A DNA stretch of 64,000 nt from NCBI RefSeq assembly GCF_949628265.1, contig NC_088786.1, positions 6,138,001 through 6,202,000 of the forward strand, in the 5' to 3' direction. The first letter of the stretch is position 1, and each line of letters opens with the position of its first letter. Positions 1 through 14,104 of this stretch are shown here, one piece after another. The notes under the pieces were generated by a model. The model had not been told where the DNA came from. It did not search any database and worked only from the letters and a program-made list of their open reading frames with translations. A program made the translations under genes and the position numbers. The DNA comes from Cloeon dipterum. Its lineage: Eukaryota; Arthropoda; Insecta; Ephemeroptera; Baetidae.

Positions 1-111
1 TTAATTTTAAAGTGGTACATTAAATAAATTGCTTAAGCAAACGCTACAAATACAAGAAACTTAAATAAAACTGAGGCTCTTTACACACACCTAAATTTAA
101 TCATCAGCAAA

Positions 112-2433
112 TCGTCCTGGTGGCGTAAAAATCGCGCATGTGTTCTTGGTGTACCCGTAAAAAGCGCGCACGTGTTCTTGGTGTAACCGTAAAAAGCGCG
201 CATGTATTCTTGGTGTACCCGTAAAAGTTGCGCATAGCTCCAAATCTCAATTTTACAGGAGAGAGAAAAAACTGTTTCCCCACTACAATGCATGGAGCAC
301 ATCGAAGCTGTTGCTGTATTTGAATGCTGTTATTAGATGCAAAAATGGTGGCTTACAATTTTTATCGAAAATTCACGAAGCAAAGCCCAAGTTCCCACTT
401 TTCAAATAGGCTTTCTTCCGAGACCTGCATGTTTTAATAAGAAATTTCATGATTTTTCTTCAAACCTAGTGCCTAATTATATACTTTCCAACATTAGCTT
501 GTACTTTAATCATGAGCGATTAATTTTTAGTTTTCGGAGATTTTGCATTTCAAAAAAACATGACATTTTTTAGGTCAAATGTCGTTGTCATTAAAATAGA
601 TTTTTTAATCTGAACTCAAATTTGAGAATGAATATGTCGACATTTTTAATTTTTTTCATATCCATTTTGTAGAGCACAAAAATTTAAGTTAAAAACGAAA
701 AAATTTAGAATGGCATTTTGTATCATTTTTTTTTTATTAAAAAATGAGAACTTCGAAAAAACTTGTTTTTCGAGGTTAGTAAAAAACGATGATCGACCAA
801 ATCTCGACTTCTAATCATCCGAATTTCAAAAACCACATACCGTTAGACTCGTCTTGACATCCCTAAGTGCAATAAAGTGGTATGATTCCCACCAACCCCC
901 AACCCCCATTTAACCCCCTTAATAACGTGAAATTTAGCATTTTTTCGGCCTTTAAACACCTTAGCACAACGTTGACGAGTAATTGTCTTCTTCAAACCAA
1001 TTTAGTTACTTAGTTCACTTCAATACGAGTCAAACGATACTTAATTTTTGAAAATAGGACCACTACAACCTGATATTTGGGTGGCACAAAGTTTTTTATT
1101 AAGACGCGGATGCATTAAAATGCTCGATGAGCACCAAATCTCGAACTAAACACAAAAAGGTGGTCCTATTTACAAAAATTAAGTACCGTTTGACTCGTAT
1201 TGAAGTGAACTAAGTAACTAAATTGATTTGAAGAAGACAATTACAAGTCAACGTCGTGCTAAGGTGTTGAAACGGACGAATAATGCTAAATTTCAGGTAA
1301 TTAAGGGGTTAAAAGGGGGTTGGGGGTTGGTGGGTACTATACCCCTTTAGTGCACTTGGGGACGTTAAAACAAGTCTAACGGTATTCGTTTTTTTTTCAA
1401 AATCGGATGATTGCAAGTCGAGATTTCATCGATCATCGATTTTTAGCAACCTCAGAAAACAAGATTTTTCGAAATTTTCATTTTTTATTAAAAAAATGAG
1501 GAAAAACGCCATTCCAAATTTTGTCGTTTGCAGCTTAATTTTTTGTGCTCTACAAAATGGCTATGAAAAAAATAAAAAATTTCAATATATTCATTTTCAA
1601 ATTTGAGTTTAAAATCCAAAAGTTAATTTTTATGACCTGATCTTTGACCTACCACTTTGAGGTAAACATAAAAGCTGTTAGCCATGTTGAAACGAGTTAA
1701 ACGTTTATTAAATTTTTGTTATAGTACACCCCTGAGCAAAAAGCTTTGAAGTATGCTCAAATAATTCCCAGATTGTGACCTTTGAACATCCGCGTTGAGT
1801 TTTCGGATTGATTATACCCCCAAATCTCAGGTTCGAACCAACAGAATTAAAAAATAACCACCGCTAAATTCCAACAGTGGTTAGTTTTTTCAATTCTAAT
1901 GGTTAAAACCCGAGATTTGGAGTTGCAAAACTATCTCAGTTTTGTCATCATGCGCGTATGTATGTGGGCATTCTGCAAGAAGTAGTTTTCCTTTCTTTGT
2001 TTCTCATCATCCTTACAAGCTGCTCTAACAGAAGTATTGGTATTACATTTTATTTTACTAGTTTTCATGTATTATACCTTTAACATACTTCATTCACATT
2101 ACCAACGAAATTATAAACAAAATGAATCTTATGAGAGGTGCATGAGAGGTATGCATGTTTACGCGGCTGCCGGCTACTATCCTTACTTATTGGCGTTGTC
2201 ACTAGATGATGTTCCTGCTGTCAGAGGAGCATAATATTTGGATGGGGCATGTAATAGGCGCCAAAAATTTAAAATTTAAAAAAAAATGTGTTTGGTAACC
2301 CACTGTTACTTACGCACTTTTTCAGATGCGCAACTTTACACATGCGCGCTTTTTACGGGTACACCAAAAACACATACGCGCTTTTTACGGGTACACCAAG
2401 AACACATGCGCGATTTTTACGGCACCAAGACGA
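112..2433. mobile_element. Foldback DNA element with terminal tandem repeats
   Basis: The two ends are inverted copies of each other. Each carries about three tandem copies of a roughly 32-base unit containing CGTAAAAAGCGCGCATGTG and TTCTTGGTGTACC (about 112-240 on the left, about 2335-2433 on the right in reverse complement). A second, larger inverted repeat lies inside: about 560-1080 pairs with about 1145-1660, centred near 1112, with many mismatches. The sub-terminal segments (240-560 and 1660-2335) do not pair, so the element is a nested palindrome rather than a simple MITE. No transposase reading frame is visible, so it is non-autonomous. I could not define a target-site duplication. 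It lies downstream of ALG8 exon 8, probably in an intron. Confidence 0.75.
1818..1920. repeat. Imperfect hairpin inside the foldback element
   Basis: About 41 bases on each side pair, with roughly eight mismatches, around a 15-base loop. The left arm starts AAATCTCAGGTTCGAACC and the right arm ends CCCGAGATTT. It lies only in the right half of the larger foldback element, so it may be a smaller insertion. The GGTTCGAACC motif resembles a tRNA B box but is explained by the palindrome. Confidence 0.6.
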
Positions 2434-2563
2434 AATACTCGTTTAACACAACCTTTAACTAGACTTTCCCCTGTATATGCCTTGCAATAACTGGCAGTGA
2501 AGAAATTTCGCACGTGCTGTTAAAAGAAAAAACAGCGGCGGCTGCTTACGAACTAGTGTTTAC

Positions 2564-5500
2564 CTCTAGAGGTGTGAAGAGGAGAGGCGTGAGTGAGTAA
2601 TTGCCGACGGTGGAGAGCAAGAGGTAGATTCTTGCTTCTTTCCTCCACAGCACTGCCAGCAGACTGCAACAGAGATAAAGATTATATTATTTTTTATTTG
2701 TGTGGCCGAGTTGTGATTAGACGCACCTGAGTGGAATGATCATGAGTAGGACAGCTTTCTCGTGCACATGCCAGCCGAACATGAAGGATGAGAAGGCACA
2801 CAGAACAATGCACCGGACAAAGTGCAGAGGGTTGGCCGGGGACAGCCACAGCTTTATCAGCGCTGGCTGAAACATACGTAAATTAACATAAAAATATGTT
2901 TTACAAATGCAAACATTTCCCCCTTCTTTTAATTTGTTGGATACTACATATATGTAGAAACTTTGAACGTCAAATCCTAAGTATTTCATTGTCAGTTAAA
3001 AAAATTAGTACTGCATAGTACTTTTTTTATGAAAAAATTAATAATAAACCTTTAAACGTTGATCGATAATTCATAAAATAAATAAAGAAAGAATAATTAA
3101 ATCAACAGAACCATTACCAGCATGGTTACCACACTGCAGACGAACGTAACTCTTGGTGAGATTGATGGCAGGACCGTGTGCTCGAACTCCTGCACCAGAC
3201 CCCCAGTCATCACAGCAGAATTTGATACTATCGGAAAGCCCAGTCTTTTGCCTTTAAACAAATAACCATACAAATGAGTTCAAAAGGCAAGCGGTTCGAG
3301 TAAAATAATAATTTACCAACAATAACTGCCATTTTGTCAGCGGCGTTGTACAGGGCCCAGAAATTTGGCGCCCAGTATGAGTGGCAAAGACCTCTCTTGA
3401 AGGGGAAAAGCCTCGAAAGCACCTGGGAAAAATTCAAATGATTAAATTAAGCCCCAGGTAAATTATTCTTCCGATCAAAAACTTTGTTTGTGACGTTTGA
3501 AAAGAGGGCGTAAAGCAAAAAACACGTTGCTTTGGCGCGCGCAATGCAAGAACTTTTTGGTCGCTACTGCGCAGGCGTCACCCCTCCAACGTCACAGCTC
3601 TCTCAGCTGCCAATGCTTAGCTTGTAGCATGGCAGTGACGTCAGAGGGATGACGCTTGAGCAGAGCAGCGATCAAAAGGTTCATGCATTGCACGCGCCAA
3701 AGCAACGTGCGTTTTGCTTAGCGCCTCTGCTCGCACGTCATAAATTGTCTTTTGATCGGAAAGAGATTATTTACCCCACCTATTTCGACCCTAAAAAATC
3801 GATTGGAATAGAAAAAATGAAGTTTCAGGAGGTATTTAACGTGACAAGTTTCGGATTGGCTCTAAATGTTTGGTTCAATTTCTAAATTTTAATATTAGCT
3901 GCTAATTTACAAAAATTGTTTTCTTAAAATCTCTGCTTTATGCAGCTCATTAACAAACATTATTTCTTAATAAAAAATAACTCTTGCAATTATTGTTAAA
4001 ATTTAACTTATAAAACCTAGATTATTTTCTTATTTTTTTGGAAAGATTTTATTATCTGTATGAATAAACCTTTGTACCTGTCCAAATTGTCCCGCAAAAA
4101 TGAAAGGCCCAAACGAGGCAAAGCAGATGAGTCCACCAATGCAGGCCAGCTTTGCAACCCTGCTAATGGAGAGTCTTTTGCCGCCCAAAATCCACAAGCC
4201 TCTTGACTCCGGCTCTTCTGGGTCACATAAACAGTAGTTTCGCAGGAGATAAACGCCGTAAGCAGGCGCCACGTAGAGGAACAGGTGTTTCAGGTTCAAC
4301 AGGGCACTGAACCAAGCCGCCGAACTCAGGTACTTGCCCTGAAGTCACAACAACAAAGGAAAAAATAATTTTTGCGGTGCTCTTATGTAATGAAATAATT
4401 ATCAAATTCACGGCGCTGACCTGGAGCATCCTGGCGATGGAGATGAGGAGAATGCCAAGGAGGAACCCGTTGTACTGGAAATGGATGTGGTCGACCATGA
4501 GGAGGCCGGCATTGCCGAGCACGAGGAGGGCCAGCACCGAGATCGGCGAGCCCCACGTGAGGGTCCATCGACTGCTCTTTCGCACCCCGCTCGCTCTAAT
4601 GAAGGAGCAGCACCTGAGAGACAAAATTAAAAATTTGTTATCTTATTTCACTCAAAAATTATCAAAAATTTTGTTCTTTCTTAAGATTTTATTTTGTTTT
4701 AGACGGACAAGGGATTAAAGATTTCTAAAATGTTTTTTTCTAATTCCGGTGATTTTGTTAATTTAAAACCTAGCAAATTATTGCAGGCAGGCCTTTAACA
4801 AGAATAAAAAAAATAAACACAGTTTAGTGTTAAAAATCATTGTAAGTGACAAATTTAAAAAAATCATACTCCTTGGTGCCATAGGCGAGGAAGGCGTCGG
4901 TGATGATCACAGAGAGGCGCTGGAAGAGGACGGTGGCGTTGGAGGCGTAGTTGAGGTTGGAGACGCGCAGCATCTCAGGGTCGAAGAAGGCCGCCACCTG
5001 TGAAAGCAGGTACTCGAACCAGGCGAAAAGTGGCGGGTAGTCGAGCGTCCAGGGCGATGTCTCGTCCGTGTACCATTGTTTCAGGGGCAGCGAGTGCGTC
5101 ACGGCCAGCCAGTTGCGGTGCACTTCAAAGTCAGTTGAACGGCTACGAAGTGTAAAACGGTGAAATTAGCGGAATTTTGACTGAAGCAAGTGGAACAAGG
5201 GTGATTCGTTAGATCGATTTTGAGCTAGCAACAAGGAAACTTCAGTATTTTCTCATTTTTTGTCAATGAATTGAAGGAAATATCGTACAGTTAAATTGTG
5301 ATACGTCAAATTTTAAAATTTATTAATAATTAAAAGTGTTTACAATTTTGAAAACAAATAAAATTCGCAATATCATAAAAATTCTCCCAAGGGAAAACTT
5401 TCGCAGTGTCCGCAAACTGTAATTACACCATTTACTAACACAGGAAATCCGTTTCAAAGGCCTTGATCTAATATTCCCTATTTCAAATTGTTTTTTCAAC

Positions 5501-5616
5501 ACTGATAAATGAAAGGGTTGTGTAAAAGTTTCACGTTTTATGTAAATAAACACTTACTACGCCGGCACGAGCAGCAGTTTGAAGCAGCTGAGCAAGCCGT
5601 AGACGAACCAGATCAT
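2564..5616 (-). CDS. ALG8: Dolichyl-P-Glc:Glc1Man9GlcNAc2-PP-dolichol alpha-1,3-glucosyltransferase (ALG8), 3'-partial
   Basis: ALG8 is the ER-membrane glucosyltransferase that adds the second glucose to the lipid-linked N-glycan precursor. Eight exons on the minus strand splice in frame: 5616-5558, 5142-4870, 4613-4421, 4338-4078, 3422-3317, 3251-3118, 2866-2727, 2663-2564, giving 422 codons. The start at 5616 is the first in-frame ATG after a stop. Family landmarks are [20 protein letters not shown] across exons 1/2, [61 protein letters not shown] and [11 protein letters not shown]. Several hydrophobic segments agree with a polytopic protein. ALG8 proteins are about 520 residues, so roughly 100 C-terminal residues are not found. 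Exon 8 ends with a GTAAAC donor, and no matching exon lies between 2563 and 1. HVHEKA and DYPP separate ALG6/ALG8 from other families; [10 protein letters not shown] favours ALG8. Confidence 0.93.
3452..3778. mobile_element. MITE-like inverted repeat in ALG8 intron 4
   Basis: Almost the whole segment is one imperfect palindrome centred near 3615. The left arm has TTCCGATCAAAA and GCACGTTGC-type blocks (ACACGTTGCTTTGGCGCG), and the right arm mirrors them (CGCGCCAAAGCAACGTG and TTTTGATCGGAA). The loop contains a smaller inverted repeat around GTCAC and GTGAC. It carries no coding capacity. The outer end lies about 30 bases upstream of the exon 5 splice acceptor of ALG8. Confidence 0.7.
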
Positions 5617-6649
5617 GGTGTTGCCGGCCAATTATATCAGGGTAGCATTGCGGAAAAAGCAGCAGGAGAGAGGAACACCCTGCGTCCTTCGAACGAACCT
5701 ACCCTCGAGACCGTGCAGCCTTCTAACACATCATCAAAACAATCTACAACGCACGCTGAGACATGTGAACAGCAGCTGACTGGGGAATTCGAATTCTGGG
5801 GAGGTGACGATTACGTGAGCCGTGAGTGGACAGCTAGCGCCTGATGCGGTTTATAAACGAGTTGCTGAAGCGCGGCAGGATTTAGCAGTCAATGAAAATA
5901 ATTTTTTTATGATTTTATTATATAGATAGCACTAATTACTTTATTCGTTCAGACATGTTTACGAGCGGAAAAGTAGTTTGATTGTTTTGTTTTTATCTGT
6001 TATTACAGAATTTAGACAAAACATTCAATGAATTTTTGACATGGTAGGATTATTTTACGAAAATATACTCCATAAATAACCAGAACTTCCCCTTTCCCCT
6101 TCTTGAGACTGTTTACCCTTTTTTCAGTCAAGTTCTATTGGTGGTTTATAAGTTGAACACTTTATTATAAAAAATTAAAATCATAACAACTATCATTACG
6201 TTCATTTACGGGGACATACGCAGAATTAAGAAAGACCCTTTTCTTAATATCCTTAGTATGTTCGTAATTCGTACCACCGTTCAAATTATCGCAAATTAAT
6301 ACAATTTTCGAGTTTTTGCTCCGCGATATTTAAGATTAAATTTCAAGACTGGCACTTGGCAGACATAAAAGATTTCTTTGAGCTTCTGAGGAAAAATTTG
6401 GAACGATTTGCCAACAATCCAAGTAAAAAAACATTTTGTCACAGAACTCTTGTTGTTTTAGATAAGAAATTTAACTTTAAAATAGATTTCTAACTATTGC
6501 TTGACAATCTATAATTTCCGCCGAAATAAAACCTCCGGTTCTTTTGAAATATATTGTTCATTAGTTGGAATCTTAAATTTCAACATAAACAGATAAAAAA
6601 GACATATAACATTAAAAGATTATTAAATCCATTTTTACGCATTAATATT
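5617..6649. other. Intergenic, ALG8 start to RabGGTA 3' end
   Basis: AT-rich DNA between two minus-strand genes. I see no further exon, RNA gene or repeat. The first 230 bases are less AT-rich and probably hold the ALG8 promoter. An open plus-strand frame of 111 codons overlaps ALG8 exon 1 and has no recognisable product. Confidence 0.5.
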
Positions 6650-6655
6650 TTTATT
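6650..6655 (-). terminator. RabGGTA polyadenylation signal AATAAA
   Basis: An AATAAA hexamer on the minus strand lies 27 bases past the RabGGTA stop codon and is the only good candidate nearby. Confidence 0.6.
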
Positions 6656-6681
6656 TAAAAGGCAATCACATAGCAAATATC

Positions 6682-9562
6682 CTATTTGAAACTAAGAGTC
6701 TGAAGGAGATCTTCAAGGTCTAGCAGGCCATAGCAGGGGTTATCCTGCACACTCAGGCTCTTCAAAGCAGTCAGATTAGCGTTGCGGAGGTTCTTGTCGA
6801 CTCGTCCTGGCTCTTTGGTCAGCTCATTATTGGAAAGGTCAAGCCACTCAAGGGCGGGCAAGCTGGGCATCGAATCCAAGGTGACGAGGCAGTTGTGGCT
6901 CAGGTCGAGTTTGCGGCACATCTGCAACGAGCCTAGTGCAGGTAGGCTTCGGTCCGTCAGCTGGTTCTTCGAGAGGTCCACCTCGCGAACTAGAGCCAGC
7001 TGATTGAAGTGGTACAGGGAGGAAAGGTGGCATTGCGAGAGCGAAACCGACTCCTGCACGCCGAAACTGCCTTCCATCAGCGACAGCTTGAACTCCATCA
7101 CGTATTTACTTCCTGATTAGGACAAAGAGGAAAGGAGTATGACTAATGGGATTTACTGAATTTATATGGTGGTTAAATCCTCTTTGAATTGATTTCTATT
7201 ATACTATATTATTAAATTATATTATACCAGTCCTGATTGTGAGTTTACCTTTTCCCAAAAATCATTTCCCGGGTCCAGCCCGGTGTCGGGAAAAACTCGA
7301 AACGTGAAAACAACTTCCCAGGAAATACCAGCTCGATTTATGTCACTCCTCATTCCATTCAAATGTCTCAAAATTTTTATTTTGGAGTAATAGGTGTCAA
7401 ATTTTTTTTTTAATAATAACCATTTTTCTCTTACTTATTGCTGCGCACTAAGTAGCAGCACGCATGAAAATTAAAACATCTATTTGTTCCCGTCCCGCAA
7501 AAAAAAAAAACACCTGATCCTGGCTTGTTTCTAATATAACTACTTTACTTCTGCTTTTGTTCAAAATTTTTAGAAAATTGATAAAAAAAGGCCACAACAA
7601 TAAACTTACTGAGATCATTATAGTGGCCAGCTCTCAATGGATCGAGTTGTATTAATTTATCCAAGAACTCCATCGTCTCGCCGTGGAACAGTCTGATGTC
7701 GATGGCTTGCATAAGGAAAACGGCAGTGAGATAAGTCCCTGCGAGCCAAATAAAACAAAATATAAAAATATCCTGCTAATATTTATGAATTAATTATTAC
7801 ATCTGCAGTCAGGCGTAAGCGTTAGGAGCAACTTGCAGTTTTTCAGTTGGCCCTTCAAAGTGTCCATCACCACTTGGTTGTGTTCCTGGCCCTCTTCTGC
7901 CACGACAGCAACCAAACCTATGCTGCTGGGCTGCAACTCTAGCCTGCCACCTTCTGTGACGACTTCTGCCTTTTTTATTTGGTCCACGCTGCCAATTTTG
8001 TGCTTCAATACCTGAAGAAATATATAAAAATTTTAAATGACAGAAATGAGGACATTACGAAAATTACTTAAAATGAAAAAAAAAACAATTTTTAATTAAA
8101 AACCACGACCAGTAGATTTGTGACTTAATAGAAAAAGTTAAAACTGCCCAAAAACCTAGTATACCACCAGAATCAAATCAAAATTTATAAAAAACTGATT
8201 TTTTTTAATAAAAACAATTTAATAAAAAATCTATATACCCAGACGTATTTCGACTCCATCAACCACTCTCCCTCGACCGTTTGTCCATCCACGAACAGCT
8301 GGGGCACCAGTCGGGAATGCTTGGAAAAGGAAATGATAGCTTTGTGCGGGCCGAGCCAGCAGAGCAGGGGCTTTGGTGGCTGCCTTTGCGCCACGGAGCA
8401 GTCCCTGCCAAGCAGCCAACGCTGGTAGAACCAGGCACTTGAGTCATTTGGATCGGTGTAAGCAGCGCTCTCCACTTGTCCCAATTCTGTAATTATCAAG
8501 AACATACGCATTTTTAAGGGTCTTCTTTGCGAATCCTATTGTACAGAAAAATTAATGAGACCAGCTAGTAAATTAATTTTTTAAATCAACAAGGGAAAAT
8601 GTGTAAAACTTTTAATATTTGCAGTTAGTTTTGTCTATCCAGCTCCAAATTAAAGCATTTAGTTATTTACCATAGCTGTGCTGTCCAGGCTCAATCAGGG
8701 CATTGCCCTCAGGGTCAGGGTGTGTCAGAGGAAGCAGTTTGGAGCGGTAATGCCAGGCCGAGTAGTTGGAGAAGTTGTCTTTGATTTTTTCATCTGAGAG
8801 TTCGAATTGTTTCAATGGCGAAAATCCGCTTTTCGCAGCCGCCAGGCGCAGGTAATCCCAGCAGTGAACTATGAAAACAATTAATTTGAGAATTGACCTA
8901 ATGATTTGATATTGAAATTACAATTCCGCTCGTCTTGCTTGAGGAACTCGGTGCACAGGGCAAGCTCTTTAGTCCACTTTGGCTCAGGGTGGAGGTCAAG
9001 AACCCAGCCACGGTGGTGCCAAGCGCAGTACGACTTTTGATTGTTCATCAGACAGTTCTCAGTCAGTTTAACTTCATTATCCACCAGCTTTCCCATCTCC
9101 TCGTCGCTTCTAAATTACAATTTTATGGAAGTTGATGCAGTTGGAGCTACTAATAAAATTTACTTTTCTTTTTTGAAATTCAGGAAAATTTCCCTCCGTA
9201 TGTTCCAGAGCGTGTAAATGTCTGGATTTCTTTGCAGCACTTCACGCGTCAGAATAAGCATTTCATCGTTCAGCTCAACATTTCCTCTCTAAAATTAAAA
9301 GTGGTTTAGGATTGACAGTTTTTATAAATTTCTCATGCACACAATTTTCATTATCCTCCCCATGGCAGCTTTGTAAGCTTTGACCTTCTGCTCACGCTCC
9401 TTCCTTTTGATAGCTTGTTCCTGCTCGGTCGTTCGCACTTTTAACCTTCCGTGCTAGAATAATGGAAATAGAAAAAAATAATGTAGAAATATCACACACA
9501 AAATCATGTGCATTAAATTTCCATTTCGTGTCTGGATTATTTTAAAGTTTCTCGCTCACCAT
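6682..9562 (-). CDS. RabGGTA: Rab geranylgeranyltransferase (type II) subunit alpha
   Basis: RabGGTA pairs with the beta subunit and, with Rab escort protein, attaches geranylgeranyl groups to Rab GTPases in the cytosol. Nine exons join in frame: 9562-9560 (the ATG alone), 9453-9343, 9288-9164, 9109-8922, 8868-8671, 8486-8239, 8011-7801, 7738-7610, 7112-6682, giving 547 residues (human about 567). Residues 2-10 are HGRLKVRTT, the usual N terminus. Five prenyltransferase-alpha repeats are seen: [13 protein letters not shown] (about 59-71), [11 protein letters not shown] (105-115), [38 protein letters not shown] (about 220-232). An insert region follows (about 233-400), then leucine-rich repeats (405-547) with [17 protein letters not shown] and WLDLSNNEL. 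The start codon sits alone in its exon. The gene is divergent from MCM3. Confidence 0.95.
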
Positions 9563-10081
9563 TTCGAACTGCAGGATAGACAACAGACGCAAGTAAAAAT
9601 GCTACAAAATTTAGACAAAAATCGGCAAAAACCAGGGCTTTTGGCCGAATGAGAAGTCAGAAGGCACACCCTTGGTTCTTGGATAGGAAGGTAAAATTGA
9701 CTTGGTTGACGGCTGACAGCGATCAGGTGTTTTCAAAGTTACGCCCCCTCTTTGATATATAAACACGCACTAACCAAGTCAAATAATATATATTACTATT
9801 TTAAATTCTTTTGAATTAAACGCAATAAAACACTATTTAATTGCATAAGAATAATTCTTACATATAAATATTTAAGATTTAAACATGAAATAAGAAATTT
9901 TAGTCTCCAAACATTGCTGAATTGACTCTCCATTCGTGTGAATCCGGCCTGCTTTCCCGCCGAAAATTCGCGCCACCATCCGCACCGCATCATATCTACG
10001 CGATAATTCGCATGCCGCATTGTTATCATTTTCCCTAATATTGAGATAAATTGCAATTATTTTAAGTAACATAAATTCACC
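9563..10081. promoter_or_regulatory. Divergent promoter of RabGGTA and MCM3 with E2F-type sites
   Basis: The two start codons are 519 bases apart and point away from each other. At 9953-9960 is TTTCCCGC and at 9967-9974 is TTCGCGCC. Both match E2F/DP consensus forms, lie six bases apart, and are about 110-130 bases upstream of the MCM3 ATG. MCM genes are classic E2F targets at G1/S, so these sites most likely serve MCM3. I see no TATA box. Confidence 0.65.
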
Positions 10082-14040
<3,959 letters not shown>

Positions 14041-14098
14041 TTTCTGTTCAGAGAGGATGATTCTCAGCTATTTGATTGATTTTTGTACGATAATTTAA

Positions 14099-14104
14099 AA
14101 TAAA
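14099..14104 (+). terminator. MCM3 polyadenylation signal AATAAA
   Basis: The first AATAAA after the MCM3 stop codon, 58 bases downstream, in AT-rich sequence. Confidence 0.6.

Noticed and set aside
1818-1920. Possible tRNA or SINE B box (GGTTCGAACC)
   Set aside because: It is part of a hairpin; no A box or cloverleaf could be drawn.
2037-2234. 65-codon frame in the foldback element
   Set aside because: No transposase similarity; simply open by chance.
5509-5844. 111-codon plus-strand frame
   Set aside because: It overlaps ALG8 exon 1 in antisense and shows no domain, splice signal or homology.
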